A stretch of 64,000 nucleotides of DNA, taken from positions 248,001 through 312,000 of the forward strand of contig NZ_JBFAHM010000009.1 in NCBI RefSeq assembly GCF_040654195.1, given 5' to 3'. Position 1 is the first letter of the stretch; each line of letters begins with the position of its first letter. This stretch comes from Hamadaea sp013361475 (GTDB taxonomy: Bacteria > Actinomycetota > Actinomycetes > Mycobacteriales > Micromonosporaceae). The position numbers and the translations under genes were made by a program. The notes beneath the pieces are model-generated. The model was not told the origin of the DNA. It saw nothing but the letters and a program-made list of their open reading frames with translations, and searched no databases. Below, in pieces: positions 35,401 through 44,310 of this stretch.

Positions 35401-35520
35401 GGCCGCCGCGCCGTAGCCGATCAGCGACCAGATCACGACATGGGCTGATGGCAGGGCGTAAAACGCCCCACCTAGAACCACCATGCCGACGGCGTACGCC
35501 AGCATCACCCGGTCTCGCAT
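32491..35520 (-). CDS. Membrane GGDEF-EAL protein with GAF-like and PAS domains (cyclic-di-GMP turnover)
   Basis: 1,009 aa. About nine membrane helices in residues 1-300, a GAF-like region (about 315-450), a PAS domain (about 465-575, YFRTLVQNTTDVILILE), a GGDEF domain with intact GGDEF near residue 655 and an upstream RxxD inhibitory site (RPQD five residues earlier), and an EAL domain with intact FEALVRW near 780 and DDFGTGYSSL. Both synthesis and hydrolysis of cyclic di-GMP are possible; in this architecture one activity usually dominates. It would link a membrane or ligand signal to the second messenger. Confidence 0.94.
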   Translation of the reverse strand: MRDRVMLAYAVGMVVLGGAFYALPSAHVVIWSLIGYGAAAAVVFGVWRNRPRRRAPWLWLALALTTFCSGDLAYELLVRFGGQENPFPSISDFLYLVTFVFLAIGVLGLTRSGSGGQNRSAALDAMIVTVALGLLAWLYLIGPRLTDPDLTTLQRLISIGYPLGDLVLLLVGVRLVTAIRPNMSVLLLLVGMGGTLVADVLYGLAQIEGDWSTGGPVDLGWIVFYASWGAAALHPSMVELTEPRIVRPRQMGIRHQIWLSLLVLAPLLLLLAETVSGQSSEYDVVIVVFLGATLVLALVRLFGVINSYRRNLMRGRGIREANGVLLSATSIAEVESAIGLAAAQLLPPGAPHRVHVVMNDGRVPDLFARQTTDGARLAYTRTLPPEVADRLGGFEITLICPMVLPERFSGDPTIGVLLVAADEVALGQIQIPMELVAGQAGLAMERIMLGAEVARRASEEYFRTLVQNTTDVILILEPDGDRVRYASPSALSVFGTDLAGVRLSERLEVSSEELARKLADWDGDVPADWSVRRPDGSAVQVEVTCRDLRDDPTVGGPVLTMRDVTDQRRLQAELTFLAFHDPLTGLANRVLLNDRIQVAVAMAQDSGEVVGVLFVDLDDFKVVNDTFGHEYGDRLLLEVSKRLTTTLRPQDTAARIGGDEFAALIGAPTAEAIDQVAERIVEVLGVPFTIEERVVSGRASIGVATTADNPDGQDLLREADLALYVAKNAGKGQWRRYDPSLHTAMVRRLELRAALDEAVAAGALTLEFQPIVGLRSGVTAGFEALVRWEHPEHGRLLPDHFIEVAEESGLIVPMGIWVLRQALAAAATWQEVTRDAPYVSINVSAHQFRTPGFVRDVRQALTDAGVPADRLMLEITESLLLRDDDEIWDDLVELRRAGVRVAIDDFGTGYSSLSYLRHVPLDALKIDRLFTSTITSSGQQAVLVDGIIRLASTLGLEVIAEGIERPSERDLLARFGCRYGQGFLYSPPLSAADALEWLAPSLADAASSP

Positions 35521-35621
35521 GCGCGGCCAATTCTGCCAGGAATTTCGGATTTACCCCAATGATCAGGGACGTATCCTCATGTTGCCGTGCGGGGGCCGGT
35601 CGCCGTTGGGAGAATCGGCCC

Positions 35622-36398
35622 ATGAAGGTGACCAAACCCCTGGTGGGCCGGCCCTGCTACGTAGAGCTCTCGACTTCCGACACCGCCGACGCCATGCGCT
35701 TCTACGGCGGCCTGTTCGGCTGGACCGCGGAGACCGATCCGCGCGCGGAGGCGGGCGGCTACGGGATGATCAAACTCGGCGAGGCGGCGATCGGCGGGCT
35801 GTCCCCGCTCATGCAGCCGGATCAGCCGGTCGCCTGGACGATGTCGATCGGCGTGACCGACGCCGACGCCAGCACCGAGGCGGTACGCCAGGCGGGCGGC
35901 ACCGTCCTGGCGGAGCCGGTCGACATCTTCGACTCCGGCCGCTTCTCCTTCGTCACCGATCCGACCGGCGCGGCCTTCTCCCTCTGGCAGGGCCGGAAGT
36001 TCCCGGGCTCGGAGCGGATCGACGAGGACGGTGCCCTCGTCTGGACCGAACTGGCAACTCGTGACACGAAGGCCGCCCGGGACTTCTACACCACCGTCTT
36101 CGGGTGGACGGCCACCGACGGGGACATGGGCGGCGAGACCTACACCCAGTGGGGCCTCGGCGGCGAGGACTTCGGCGGCATGATGGACATGGCCGGGCAC
36201 TATCCGCCCGAGGTGCCGCCGAACTGGCTGCTCTACTTCGGCGTACCGGACGTCGACGCCACGGTGGCGAAGGCGGACCCGCTCGGCGGCACGATCATCG
36301 TCCCGGCCAGCGACATCCCGGGCACCGGCCGGTTCGCCTGCCTCCAGGATCCGCAGGGGGCCGTGTTCGCCGTCTACCACTCCACCGCTTCTTCCTGA
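35622..36398 (+). CDS. VOC-family protein with two glyoxalase-like domains
   Basis: 258 aa from ATG 35622 with GGGAGA upstream. Two vicinal-oxygen-chelate modules in tandem: residues about 8-125 (PCYVELSTSDTADAMRFYGGLFGW) and about 138-255 (VWTELATRDTKAARDFYTTVFGW), each outline quoted in part. This is the CFP32-like two-domain group common in actinobacteria. Possible roles are a small-molecule hydroxylase or binding protein; the substrate is unknown. It diverges from the GGDEF-EAL gene. Confidence 0.87.
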   Translation: MKVTKPLVGRPCYVELSTSDTADAMRFYGGLFGWTAETDPRAEAGGYGMIKLGEAAIGGLSPLMQPDQPVAWTMSIGVTDADASTEAVRQAGGTVLAEPVDIFDSGRFSFVTDPTGAAFSLWQGRKFPGSERIDEDGALVWTELATRDTKAARDFYTTVFGWTATDGDMGGETYTQWGLGGEDFGGMMDMAGHYPPEVPPNWLLYFGVPDVDATVAKADPLGGTIIVPASDIPGTGRFACLQDPQGAVFAVYHSTASS

Positions 36399-36428
36399 GG
36401 CAGCCCACCGGACCGTACGCTGAGCGGC

Positions 36429-37604
<1,176 letters not shown>

Positions 37605-37644
37605 CACCCCTCCCCCTCCGCCCGCCCCGCCCGTCGTTTCCGGC

Positions 37645-37724
37645 CGATCATGAACTAACGGTCATGATCGGCCGGCGTGTCGTGTCCGCGGGACCCTGAT
37701 CAACTCCGCACGCGGGTGATCGAC
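37645..37724 (+). repeat. Palindromic repeat family C, copy 2 (80 bp)
   Basis: Begins with the perfect inverted repeat CGATCATGA-N8-TCATGATCG and contains four GATC sites at offsets 2, 22, 54 and 74. Lies between convergent genes ending at 37604 and 37735. Confidence 0.9.
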
Positions 37725-37734
37725 AAGGCGGCGG

Positions 37735-38469
37735 TCAGCCGCGCAGGAAGTCCTGCACCAGGGGGTTGATCCGCTCGGGGCTCTCCAGGCTCGGCAGGTG
37801 ACCGGCCCAGTCCAGCGACACCCGCTGCGCGCCCGGGACCTGCTCGGCGACGTGGTCGGCGATATTCGTGAAGACCTGGAAGTCGTGGTCGCCGGAGACG
37901 GCGAGCGTACGCGCGGTGATCGCGCTGAGGTCGAACGCCTCGTGACGCGGGCCGACCTCGGGGGCGTCGATCTGCACCTCGAAGGCGTTCCGCTGCATGG
38001 TCGCGACCAGAGCCTTCGTCTCGTCCGTCGCCAGCGGGCCCAGCCAGGTACGCACGTTCAGCTCGACGGCCGCCTCCAGGTCCCGCTTCTCCAGCAGGGC
38101 TTCCTCCTGCTCGTCGAACTCGTCGGCGTCCGGCGTCGAGGGGAAGCCGCGCAGGGCCGAGCAGAGCAGGACGAGCGAGGACACCCGGGACGGCCAGCGG
38201 GCCGCGATCTCCAGCCCGACCCGGCCACCCATCGAGGCGGCGACCAGGGAGAACTGGTCGATCCCCAGCGAGTCGACGAGGGCGAGGACGTCCTCGGCGT
38301 TGTTCCATTCGCTGGTCGGCATCGGGGTTTCGCCGAAGCCCCGGAAGTCGGGGCGGATCTGGGTGAAGCCGGGGGCTTCGAAGGGCTGCCACATCCGGCG
38401 GTCACAGACCGAGGAGTGCAGCAGGACGAGGGCGGGACCGTCACCGGTGACGTCGTACGCGAGAGTCAT
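37735..38469 (-). CDS. Alpha/beta hydrolase
   Basis: 244 aa. Oxyanion region LVLLHSSVCDRRMW, nucleophile serine in VAASMGGRVGLE, acid in VSGDHDFQV and histidine in DWAGHLPSLESP. A cap domain with EEALLEKRDLEAAVE sits in the middle. It resembles 3-oxoadipate enol-lactonase-like hydrolases, which would fit the thiolase next door, though the gene faces the other way and the substrate is not provable. Its ATG overlaps the stop of the DUF3626 gene by 4 bp. Confidence 0.87.
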   Translation of the reverse strand: MTLAYDVTGDGPALVLLHSSVCDRRMWQPFEAPGFTQIRPDFRGFGETPMPTSEWNNAEDVLALVDSLGIDQFSLVAASMGGRVGLEIAARWPSRVSSLVLLCSALRGFPSTPDADEFDEQEEALLEKRDLEAAVELNVRTWLGPLATDETKALVATMQRNAFEVQIDAPEVGPRHEAFDLSAITARTLAVSGDHDFQVFTNIADHVAEQVPGAQRVSLDWAGHLPSLESPERINPLVQDFLRG

Positions 38470-39491
38470 GCGTTCCTTTCATACGGTCGCCCGAATGCGA
38501 CCAGAGTGTGCCAAAGATACTTGATCAACTGGAGGACCTCGAGTTCGGGGCCGAAGTCTGCCCAGCTCTCCGGCGTACGCACCAACGACTGGGCGGCTCG
38601 CCCGACCAGCTCGGCATCGAAGTGTTCCGCTCCATAGCGCGCACAGACCGCGGCGGCGAACGGCGGCGCCTCCGGCCCCCGGAACTCATCGTCCATATCA
38701 GACGGAGATAGGACGAAACCGTTGTGCCACACCAGCTCGATCCCGGCGTCCGCGGCCGCCTTGGCTAGCGCCGCCTCCGTCGGCGTCCCCTGGAAAGAAG
38801 GGTCGGCCACGATCGCCTCGGCGTCGGTGGCCAGGTCGACGACTCCGTGGACCTGGGCCTCGATGTAGTCGTCGAGCACCCGGCCGACGGCCGTGGGATC
38901 GAAACCGGCACGGGGCAGATCTCGCACGACCGACAACGACCCGCCGTCTTCCACATACCCGGCGAGTAGCGGCTCGAAGGCGGCCATGGTTCCGATGTCC
39001 GCCGGCCCGAGGTGGCTGTCGCGGAAGGTGAAGGTGCACCGGTCGTTGACCTCCGGCCGCAGCCGGACGTGGCAGGAGCCGAACCGGGGCGCGGCGCCGT
39101 CGGCGTACCCGCCGAGGTTCAGCGCACCGTACTTGGGCCGCTCGGCCGACAACACCCCGTCCCCGTGGTACGCCGCCCCGAACAGCGACAGCTCCCAGCC
39201 GTCCCGGTCGCCCCCGAGGAACGCCGATCGGCTGCCGTTGCTGATCCCGGTCTCGTACTGGCTCCGATAGCGGCCGTCGGCCGCGAGCGCCTCCGCGACG
39301 GTCAGCCCGCCGGTGGCGATCCGATCCGGGTGGAAGTTCAAGGTCACCCGGCCGTACGCCCGGATGAGCCCGATCAGCTCGGCCGCGTCCGGCACATCCC
39401 GCAGGCGTTCGCGGGCGGCCGGAGCGGCGGCCCGGGCGACTCCGGTGACGTGGGCCAGGGCGGCGGCGTTGGCCGGGGACAGATCACTCAC
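38466..39491 (-). CDS. DUF3626 domain protein
   Basis: 341 aa, GTG start. The DUF3626 signature is clear: VTLNFHPDRI, RYRSQYETGISNG, FLGGDRDGWELSLFGAAY and the string RPKYGALNLGGY followed by FGSCHVRLRP, all in one block (residues about 45-160). The C-terminal half has LVWHNGFVLSPSDMDDEFRGPEAP. DUF3626 proteins are conserved in bacteria without a known role; the HxxRI and GDRDGWE residues suggest an ADP-ribosyl-transferase- or nucleotide-binding-like pocket, which is a guess. It overlaps the hydrolase start and the two form an operon. Confidence 0.85.
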   Translation of the reverse strand: MSDLSPANAAALAHVTGVARAAAPAARERLRDVPDAAELIGLIRAYGRVTLNFHPDRIATGGLTVAEALAADGRYRSQYETGISNGSRSAFLGGDRDGWELSLFGAAYHGDGVLSAERPKYGALNLGGYADGAAPRFGSCHVRLRPEVNDRCTFTFRDSHLGPADIGTMAAFEPLLAGYVEDGGSLSVVRDLPRAGFDPTAVGRVLDDYIEAQVHGVVDLATDAEAIVADPSFQGTPTEAALAKAAADAGIELVWHNGFVLSPSDMDDEFRGPEAPPFAAAVCARYGAEHFDAELVGRAAQSLVRTPESWADFGPELEVLQLIKYLWHTLVAFGRPYERNA

Positions 39492-39534
39492 GGGCCGAAC
39501 GACATCACGCCGGCCCGGAGCTGCGCAACCTGGT

Positions 39535-40614
39535 TTACCCCTGCGGCGAGCCGACGTTGACGTACTTCTTGTTCGCCGCCGCCCACGCGTCCAGCTTGTC
39601 CTGCCGCAGCGCCAGGAAGTAACTCTTCTGCGGGCCGCTGGACAAGTTCTCGCCGAGATACCGGCTGCCGCTGTACGCCCCGCTGCCGGGCAACCCGACC
39701 TGCGTGATCGTCTGCGGTGACAAGTTGCGCAAGGCGTACGCCAAGGCGACAGGCTTGATCCCGACGACCGTGAGCATCTCGCCGAGCGCGCCCACGACGC
39801 TGTCGATGGAGGCCGGGTTGCTGAGGAAGTCGCCCTGGAGGATCTTGCCGACGGCGGCCTCGATGATCTGGCGCTGGTGCCGCTGGCGCGTGTAGTCGCC
39901 GCCGTTGGTGTAGCGCTGGCGGGCGTAGTCGAGGGCCTGCCACCCGACCATGTGCATGTTCCCCACGTTGTAGGTCATGCGCGGCCCCGAGTAGCCGTGC
40001 TCGCATCGCGGGCAGCTGGGCCGGGGCTTGCCGTCGGGCGCCCGGTGGATCGAGACGACCTTCTGGTCGACGTAGATGTCGATCCCGCCGAGCGCGTCGA
40101 TCAGCTTGGTCAAGCCGCGGAAGGTGAGCACCGCGCCGCCGTCGAACTTCGGAATGCCCGTGTACGCGCTGACGGTCTTGGCCATGAGCTGGTAGCCCTG
40201 CTGGACGCTGGGCTTCTTGACACCGGGAACCCGGGAGCCGTACATCATCGCGTGCGTGATCTTCGTGCGCTCACCGCCGAACTTCGCGGGCGGGAACGCC
40301 GGGATGTTCACTACGAGGTCACGCGGCAACGACGTCAGGTACGCCTTCGTCAAGTCGGCGTTGACGTGCAGGATCATCAGCGCGTCCGACCGGGGGATCC
40401 AGTTCGGCTGGCTCTCCCGGTTGTCGATGCCCGCGATGAGGATGTTGAGCGGTCCCTTGATGTCGGCCCCGGCGGGCGGAGTCGGGCTCACCTGAACCGA
40501 AGGCGAGGGCGACACCGACGCCGACGGCGCGGCTTCGGGCTTCTTGTCCTCCGACGTGCAGGCCCCCAGGCCGAGCAGCAGCACAGCGGCGGCGAGATAC
40601 GCGATTCGGCGCAT
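39535..40614 (-). CDS. LytR-CpsA-Psr (LCP) family lipoprotein
   Basis: 359 aa, ATG with GGAGGG upstream. Unlike most LCP proteins, which have a membrane helix, the N-terminus is a lipobox LLGLGAC (lipid on C19), then a Ser/Pro linker. The LCP domain shows IPRSDALMILHVN, SLPRDLVVNIP, THAMMYG, and ALDYARQRYTNGGDYTRQRHQ with the arginines that bind the polyprenyl pyrophosphate. LCP enzymes attach glycopolymers to peptidoglycan. A likely partner is the surface-polysaccharide operon at 57-62 kb, but the two are far apart. Confidence 0.92.
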   Translation of the reverse strand: MRRIAYLAAAVLLLGLGACTSEDKKPEAAPSASVSPSPSVQVSPTPPAGADIKGPLNILIAGIDNRESQPNWIPRSDALMILHVNADLTKAYLTSLPRDLVVNIPAFPPAKFGGERTKITHAMMYGSRVPGVKKPSVQQGYQLMAKTVSAYTGIPKFDGGAVLTFRGLTKLIDALGGIDIYVDQKVVSIHRAPDGKPRPSCPRCEHGYSGPRMTYNVGNMHMVGWQALDYARQRYTNGGDYTRQRHQRQIIEAAVGKILQGDFLSNPASIDSVVGALGEMLTVVGIKPVALAYALRNLSPQTITQVGLPGSGAYSGSRYLGENLSSGPQKSYFLALRQDKLDAWAAANKKYVNVGSPQG

Positions 40615-40686
40615 GAAGCGGCCCTCCCCAGGGTCGTGGTGGAGACACCATACGACTTACCGGAGAGGGCCGCTCGACTGTTCGGG

Positions 40687-40745
40687 CTGGATCAGGGTTC
40701 CGGGTCGAATCATGCGGCTTGATTCGACCGGGAACCCTGATCCAG
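40687..40745. repeat. Palindromic repeat family D, copy 2 (59 bp)
   Basis: Arms CTGGATCAGGGTTCC.../...GGAACCCTGATCCAG, 26 bp with one mismatch, 7-nt loop. Same 59-bp length as copy 1 at 5188-5246. It lies 10 bp downstream of the lon stop (minus strand) and before the LCP gene start. Confidence 0.9.
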
Positions 40746-40755
40746 CGCCATAGGG

Positions 40756-43098
40756 TCAGACGGTGACGAGGTCCCGCTCGCCGTCGCCTTCGGCGGTGAG
40801 CGCGGGCGCCGGCGCGAGCGCCAGCTTCAGCACGTCCGCGACGTCGGCCAGCACGTGCACCTTGAGCACGTCCCGCACCTCGGTCGGCAGGTCGTCCAGG
40901 TCCGGCTCGTTGCGCGCCGGGATGATCACCTCGGTCAGCCCGGCCCGGTGCGCGGCGAGCAGCTTCTGCTTCACGCCGCCGATCGGCAGGACCCGGCCGG
41001 CCAGGGTCACCTCGCCGGTCATCCCGAACTCGGGGCGTACCGGGCGGCCGGCGGCCAGCGACGCCAACGCGGTCACCATGGTGATGCCCGCGCTCGGGCC
41101 GTCCTTGGGCACCGCGCCCGCCGGGACGTGCAGGTGGATCCGCTTGCCCGCCAGGACGTTCGGGTCCAGCCCCAGCTCACGGCCGTGCGAGCGCAGGTAG
41201 GACAGCGCGATGTGCGCCGACTCCTTCATGACGTCGCCGAGCTGGCCGGTCAGGGTCAGACCCGGCTCGCCGTCCATCGCGGTCGCCTCGATGAACAGCA
41301 CGTCACCGCCCGCGCCGGTCACCGCCAGGCCGGTGGCCACGCCAGGTGTCGCGGTCCGTTCGGCCGACTCGGGGGTGAATCTCGGACGGCCCAGGTACGC
41401 CGTCAGCTCCGCCGTGTCGACGTTGATCGAGCCGGTGTCGCCGGCCAGCTGCACGGCCGCCTTGCGCAGGATCTTCGCCAAGGCCCGTTCCAGCTGTCGT
41501 ACGCCCGCCTCACGGGTGTACTCGGCGGCGACCTTGCCCAGCGCCTCATCCGAGACCGCCACCTCGTCGGCGGTGAGCCCGGCCCGGTCCAGCTGCCGCG
41601 GCAGCAGGTGATCGCGGGCGATCGCGACCTTCTCCTGCTCGGTGTAGCCGTCCAGGGTGACCAGCTCCATGCGGTCCAGCAGCGGGCCGGGGATGTTCTC
41701 CACGACGTTGGCGGTCGCGAGGAACAACACGTCCGACAGGTCGAGGTCGACCTCCAGATAGTGGTCCCGGAACGTGTGGTTCTGCGCCGGGTCGAGGACC
41801 TCCAGCAGGGCCGCGGCCGGGTCGCCGGAGTAGCCCGCCGACACCTTGTCGACCTCGTCCAGCAGGATCACCGGGTTCATCGAACCGGCCTCCCGCAGCG
41901 CCCGGACCAGCCGGCCCGGCAGCGCCCCGACATACGTACGCCGGTGGCCCCGGATCTCCGCCTCGTCGCGTACGCCGCCGAGCGAGACGCGGACGAAGTT
42001 CCGGCCGAGCGCACGCGCGACGGACTCGCCGAGGCTGGTCTTGCCGACCCCGGGCGGTCCGGCCAGGGCGAGAACGGCGCCGGAACCACGGCCGCCGACG
42101 GTCTGCAAACCCTTGGCAGCACGGCGATTGCGTACGGCGAGGTGCTCGATGATGCGGTCCTTGACGTCGGACAGCCCGGCGTGGTCGGCGTCGAGCACCG
42201 CCCGGGCCGCGGCCAGGTCGGTGTTGTCCTCGGTACGCGTGCTCCAGGGCAGGTCGAGGACGGTGTCGAGCCAGGTCCGGATCCAGCCCGCCTCAGGAGT
42301 GGCGTCGGAGGCCCGTTCGAGCTTGTCCACCTCGCGAAGGGCCGCCTCGCGCACCTTTTCGGGCAGCTCGGCCGCCTCCACGCGGGAGCGGTAGTCCGCC
42401 GAGCCCTCGGGCTCGTCCTCGCCCAGCTCCTTGCGGATGGCGGCGAGCTGTTGGCGAAGGAGGAACTCGCGCTGGGACTTCTCGATGCCCTCGCGGACGT
42501 CGTTGCCAATCTGCTCGGCGATCTCCTGCTCGGTGAGGTGCTCGCGGGCCCAGCCGATCAGCAGCTCCAGCCGGTGGGTCACGTCGGCCGACTCCAGCAA
42601 CTCCATCTTCTGCGGCAGGGTCAGCCAGGGGGCGTACCCGGCGGTGTCGGCCAGCTCGGCGAGGTCGGTGATGCGGTCGACGGCGTCGATGACCTGCCAC
42701 GCGCCCCGCTGCTGGAGCAGAGAGGTCAGCAGCGCCTTGTACTCACGGGCGAGGTCGCGGGTCTTGCCGGTGACGGGGGCGTCGGTGAGGATCTCGGCCT
42801 CCACCCAGAGAGCCGCGCCCGGCCCGGGTACGCCGGACCCGATACGCGCCCGGGAGACGCCCCGGAGGACGGCGGCCGGCTCGCCACTGCCGGCCAACCG
42901 GCCGGACTTCTCGATGATCGCGGTGACGCCGTGCGTCGCGTAGTCGCCGTCGATGCGTGGCACCACGAGGAGGGTCTTGTCGCCGGCGGCTCGCGCCGCG
43001 TCCACCGCGGCCTGCGTGCCGGCGTCCAGGGTCACGCTGATGACCATGCCGGGCAGGAGCACGGCGTCGTTCAGGGGAAGGACCGGGAGGGTCGTCAT
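40756..43098 (-). CDS. lon: ATP-dependent Lon protease
   Basis: 780 aa from ATG 43098, the usual Lon start (TTLPVLPLNDAVLLPG); upstream starts at 43113 and 43140 are less likely. Order: N-terminal substrate-binding domain, AAA+ module with Walker A GPPGVGKTS near residue 350, and the Lon protease domain with catalytic Ser in KDGPSAGI near 666 and Lys in GGVKQKLLAAHR near 709. It degrades misfolded and regulatory proteins in the cytosol. A HAIR-like HspR operator is found 23 bp before the start. Confidence 0.96.
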   Translation of the reverse strand: MTTLPVLPLNDAVLLPGMVISVTLDAGTQAAVDAARAAGDKTLLVVPRIDGDYATHGVTAIIEKSGRLAGSGEPAAVLRGVSRARIGSGVPGPGAALWVEAEILTDAPVTGKTRDLAREYKALLTSLLQQRGAWQVIDAVDRITDLAELADTAGYAPWLTLPQKMELLESADVTHRLELLIGWAREHLTEQEIAEQIGNDVREGIEKSQREFLLRQQLAAIRKELGEDEPEGSADYRSRVEAAELPEKVREAALREVDKLERASDATPEAGWIRTWLDTVLDLPWSTRTEDNTDLAAARAVLDADHAGLSDVKDRIIEHLAVRNRRAAKGLQTVGGRGSGAVLALAGPPGVGKTSLGESVARALGRNFVRVSLGGVRDEAEIRGHRRTYVGALPGRLVRALREAGSMNPVILLDEVDKVSAGYSGDPAAALLEVLDPAQNHTFRDHYLEVDLDLSDVLFLATANVVENIPGPLLDRMELVTLDGYTEQEKVAIARDHLLPRQLDRAGLTADEVAVSDEALGKVAAEYTREAGVRQLERALAKILRKAAVQLAGDTGSINVDTAELTAYLGRPRFTPESAERTATPGVATGLAVTGAGGDVLFIEATAMDGEPGLTLTGQLGDVMKESAHIALSYLRSHGRELGLDPNVLAGKRIHLHVPAGAVPKDGPSAGITMVTALASLAAGRPVRPEFGMTGEVTLAGRVLPIGGVKQKLLAAHRAGLTEVIIPARNEPDLDDLPTEVRDVLKVHVLADVADVLKLALAPAPALTAEGDGERDLVTV

Positions 43099-43120
43099 GG
43101 GAGCACCTGCCATCACGTTA

Positions 43121-43141
43121 GTTGAGCGTGACAGGCTCAAG
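43121..43141 (-). promoter_or_regulatory. HAIR-like (HspR) operator upstream of lon
   Basis: On the minus strand: CTTGAGC-N7-GCTCAAC. The HAIR consensus recognised by HspR in actinomycetes is CTTGAGT-N7-ACTCAAG; here spacing and symmetry are kept, with T/A changed to C/G as a compensating pair. HspR control of lon is established in Streptomyces. Confidence 0.75.
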
Positions 43142-43211
43142 TCCTCCCGGTCCTCTTCTGTTCCTCGACCCGGTCACTCTGTGACCCAGGCCACTGGCCC
43201 GCTCAGTCAGG

Positions 43212-43316
43212 GGGTCTCCGGTCGGCCGGGTCTCGGCTCAGGTCGGCCTGGTCTCAGCTCAGGTCAGCCAGGGTCTCGGCTCAGGTCGGCCTGGTCTCAG
43301 CTCAGGTCGGCCGGGT
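43212..43316. repeat. 21-22 bp tandem repeat next to a VOC gene
   Basis: About four units of GGTCTCGGCTCAGGTCGGCCT with small changes (CTCAG for CTCGG, one unit of 22 bp). The last 20 bp overlap the 3' end of the VOC gene (stop at 43297). Contiguous, no spacers. Confidence 0.88.
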
Positions 43317-43722
43317 CGAACCGCTTCGGCTGAACCAGGACCAGCCAGTTGCCGGAGTTGTCCCGCATGACCGCCTCGACGCCGTACGGACGGTCGGCCG
43401 GCTCCTGCAGGAAGGTCACACCCTTGTCGACCAGCTCCTCGTAGGTCTTGCGGCAGTCGTCCACCCGCAGCCCAAGCCCGCCCATCTCACCTTTCTCCAG
43501 CTGGCGGCGGTAGAAGGCGGCGGCCTCCTCGTTCAGCGGCGGGCCGGGGACCATCAGGGTCACCTCCAGCTCGGGCTGACTCGGGTGGCCGAGGGTGACC
43601 CAGCGGAAGCCGGCCATGGTGGCGTCGTTGCGCAGCTCGAATCCGAGCACGTCCACGTAGAAGTCGCGGGCCTTGTCCTGGTCGAGGCAGTACACCGTGA
43701 CCAGCGAGATGTTCGTAATCAT
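43297..43722 (-). CDS. VOC-family protein (glyoxalase-like)
   Basis: 141 aa, single VOC module: ITNISLVTVYCLDQDKARDFYVDVLGF... (outline), GFRWVTLGHPSQPELEVTLMVPG and GNWLVLVQPKRF with a metal-site-like pattern. It is the usual partner of the AraC gene 61 bp upstream; such AraC-VOC pairs are common in actinobacteria. Its C-terminal codons run into a tandem repeat. Substrate unknown. Confidence 0.87.
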   Translation of the reverse strand: MITNISLVTVYCLDQDKARDFYVDVLGFELRNDATMAGFRWVTLGHPSQPELEVTLMVPGPPLNEEAAAFYRRQLEKGEMGGLGLRVDDCRKTYEELVDKGVTFLQEPADRPYGVEAVMRDNSGNWLVLVQPKRFDPADLS

Positions 43723-43783
43723 GGGTTCACGGTAAGCCGGAGCCCCGGTCCGGCTGCTTCTTTCAGATTGCGCGGGTCAACTC

Positions 43784-44230
43784 TCAGCTTGCCCTCTCCG
43801 GCCGGTCCGGTCCGGCGGTCTTCGTGTGGTCGAAGACCCCGCGCATGAACAGGTAGCAGCCGGGCATGTGCGGTCCGCCGCGCGCGGCCCACCGCTCCCG
43901 GTACGCCGTGGGCGTCTCCCCCACGAGCTGGGTGAACCGCGTACTGAACGAGCCGAGGCTGCTGAACCCGACGATCATGCAGATCTCGGTGACCGTCAGG
44001 TTGGCCACCCGGAGCAGGTCCTGCGCCCGTTCGATGCGGCGACGGGTGAGGTAGCGGATCGGCGTCTCTCCGTAGGTCGCCTCGAAGCAGCGCGCGAAGT
44101 GGAACTTGGACACCCCGGCGACCGCCGCGATCTGCTCGAGGTCGAGCGGTTCCCCGTAGTGACGGTCGATGTGGTCCCTCGCTCGCCGCAGATGCGCCAG
44201 CAGCTCGACCGGCACCGTACGCTCACCCAC
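43784..44230 (-). CDS. AraC-family transcriptional regulator
   Basis: 148 aa, GTG start. It is essentially a two-HTH AraC domain (residues about 10-110: LDLEQIAAVAGVSKFHFARCF and VTEICMIVGFSSLGSFSTRF in outline) plus a short C-terminal tail with PHMPGCYLFM, a feature of the AraC-VOC operon type. No N-terminal ligand domain. It likely controls its own operon with the VOC gene. Divergent from the ArsR gene at 44311. Confidence 0.9.
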   Translation of the reverse strand: MGERTVPVELLAHLRRARDHIDRHYGEPLDLEQIAAVAGVSKFHFARCFEATYGETPIRYLTRRRIERAQDLLRVANLTVTEICMIVGFSSLGSFSTRFTQLVGETPTAYRERWAARGGPHMPGCYLFMRGVFDHTKTAGPDRPERAS

Positions 44231-44252
44231 CTCGCAACGATCTCACATTGAT

Positions 44253-44262
44253 TCTTATAAGA
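44253..44262 (+). promoter_or_regulatory. Palindromic -10/operator-like site before ArsR gene
   Basis: Perfect palindrome TCTTATAAGA containing a TATAAG-like -10 hexamer, 48 bp before the ArsR-family start, in an unusually AT-rich stretch. A second imperfect repeat AGGAATC...GATCTTCCT lies at about 44269-44300. Probably the promoter and autoregulatory site. Confidence 0.45.
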
Positions 44263-44310
44263 TCCAGTAGGAATCTTGTGGAATTTCGCGGATCTTCCTA
44301 CGGTCTTCTC

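Noticed and set aside
43212..43316. Possible CRISPR array (also at 51455-51657 and 32405-32468)
   Set aside because: Units are contiguous without unique spacers, and no cas gene is in the window.
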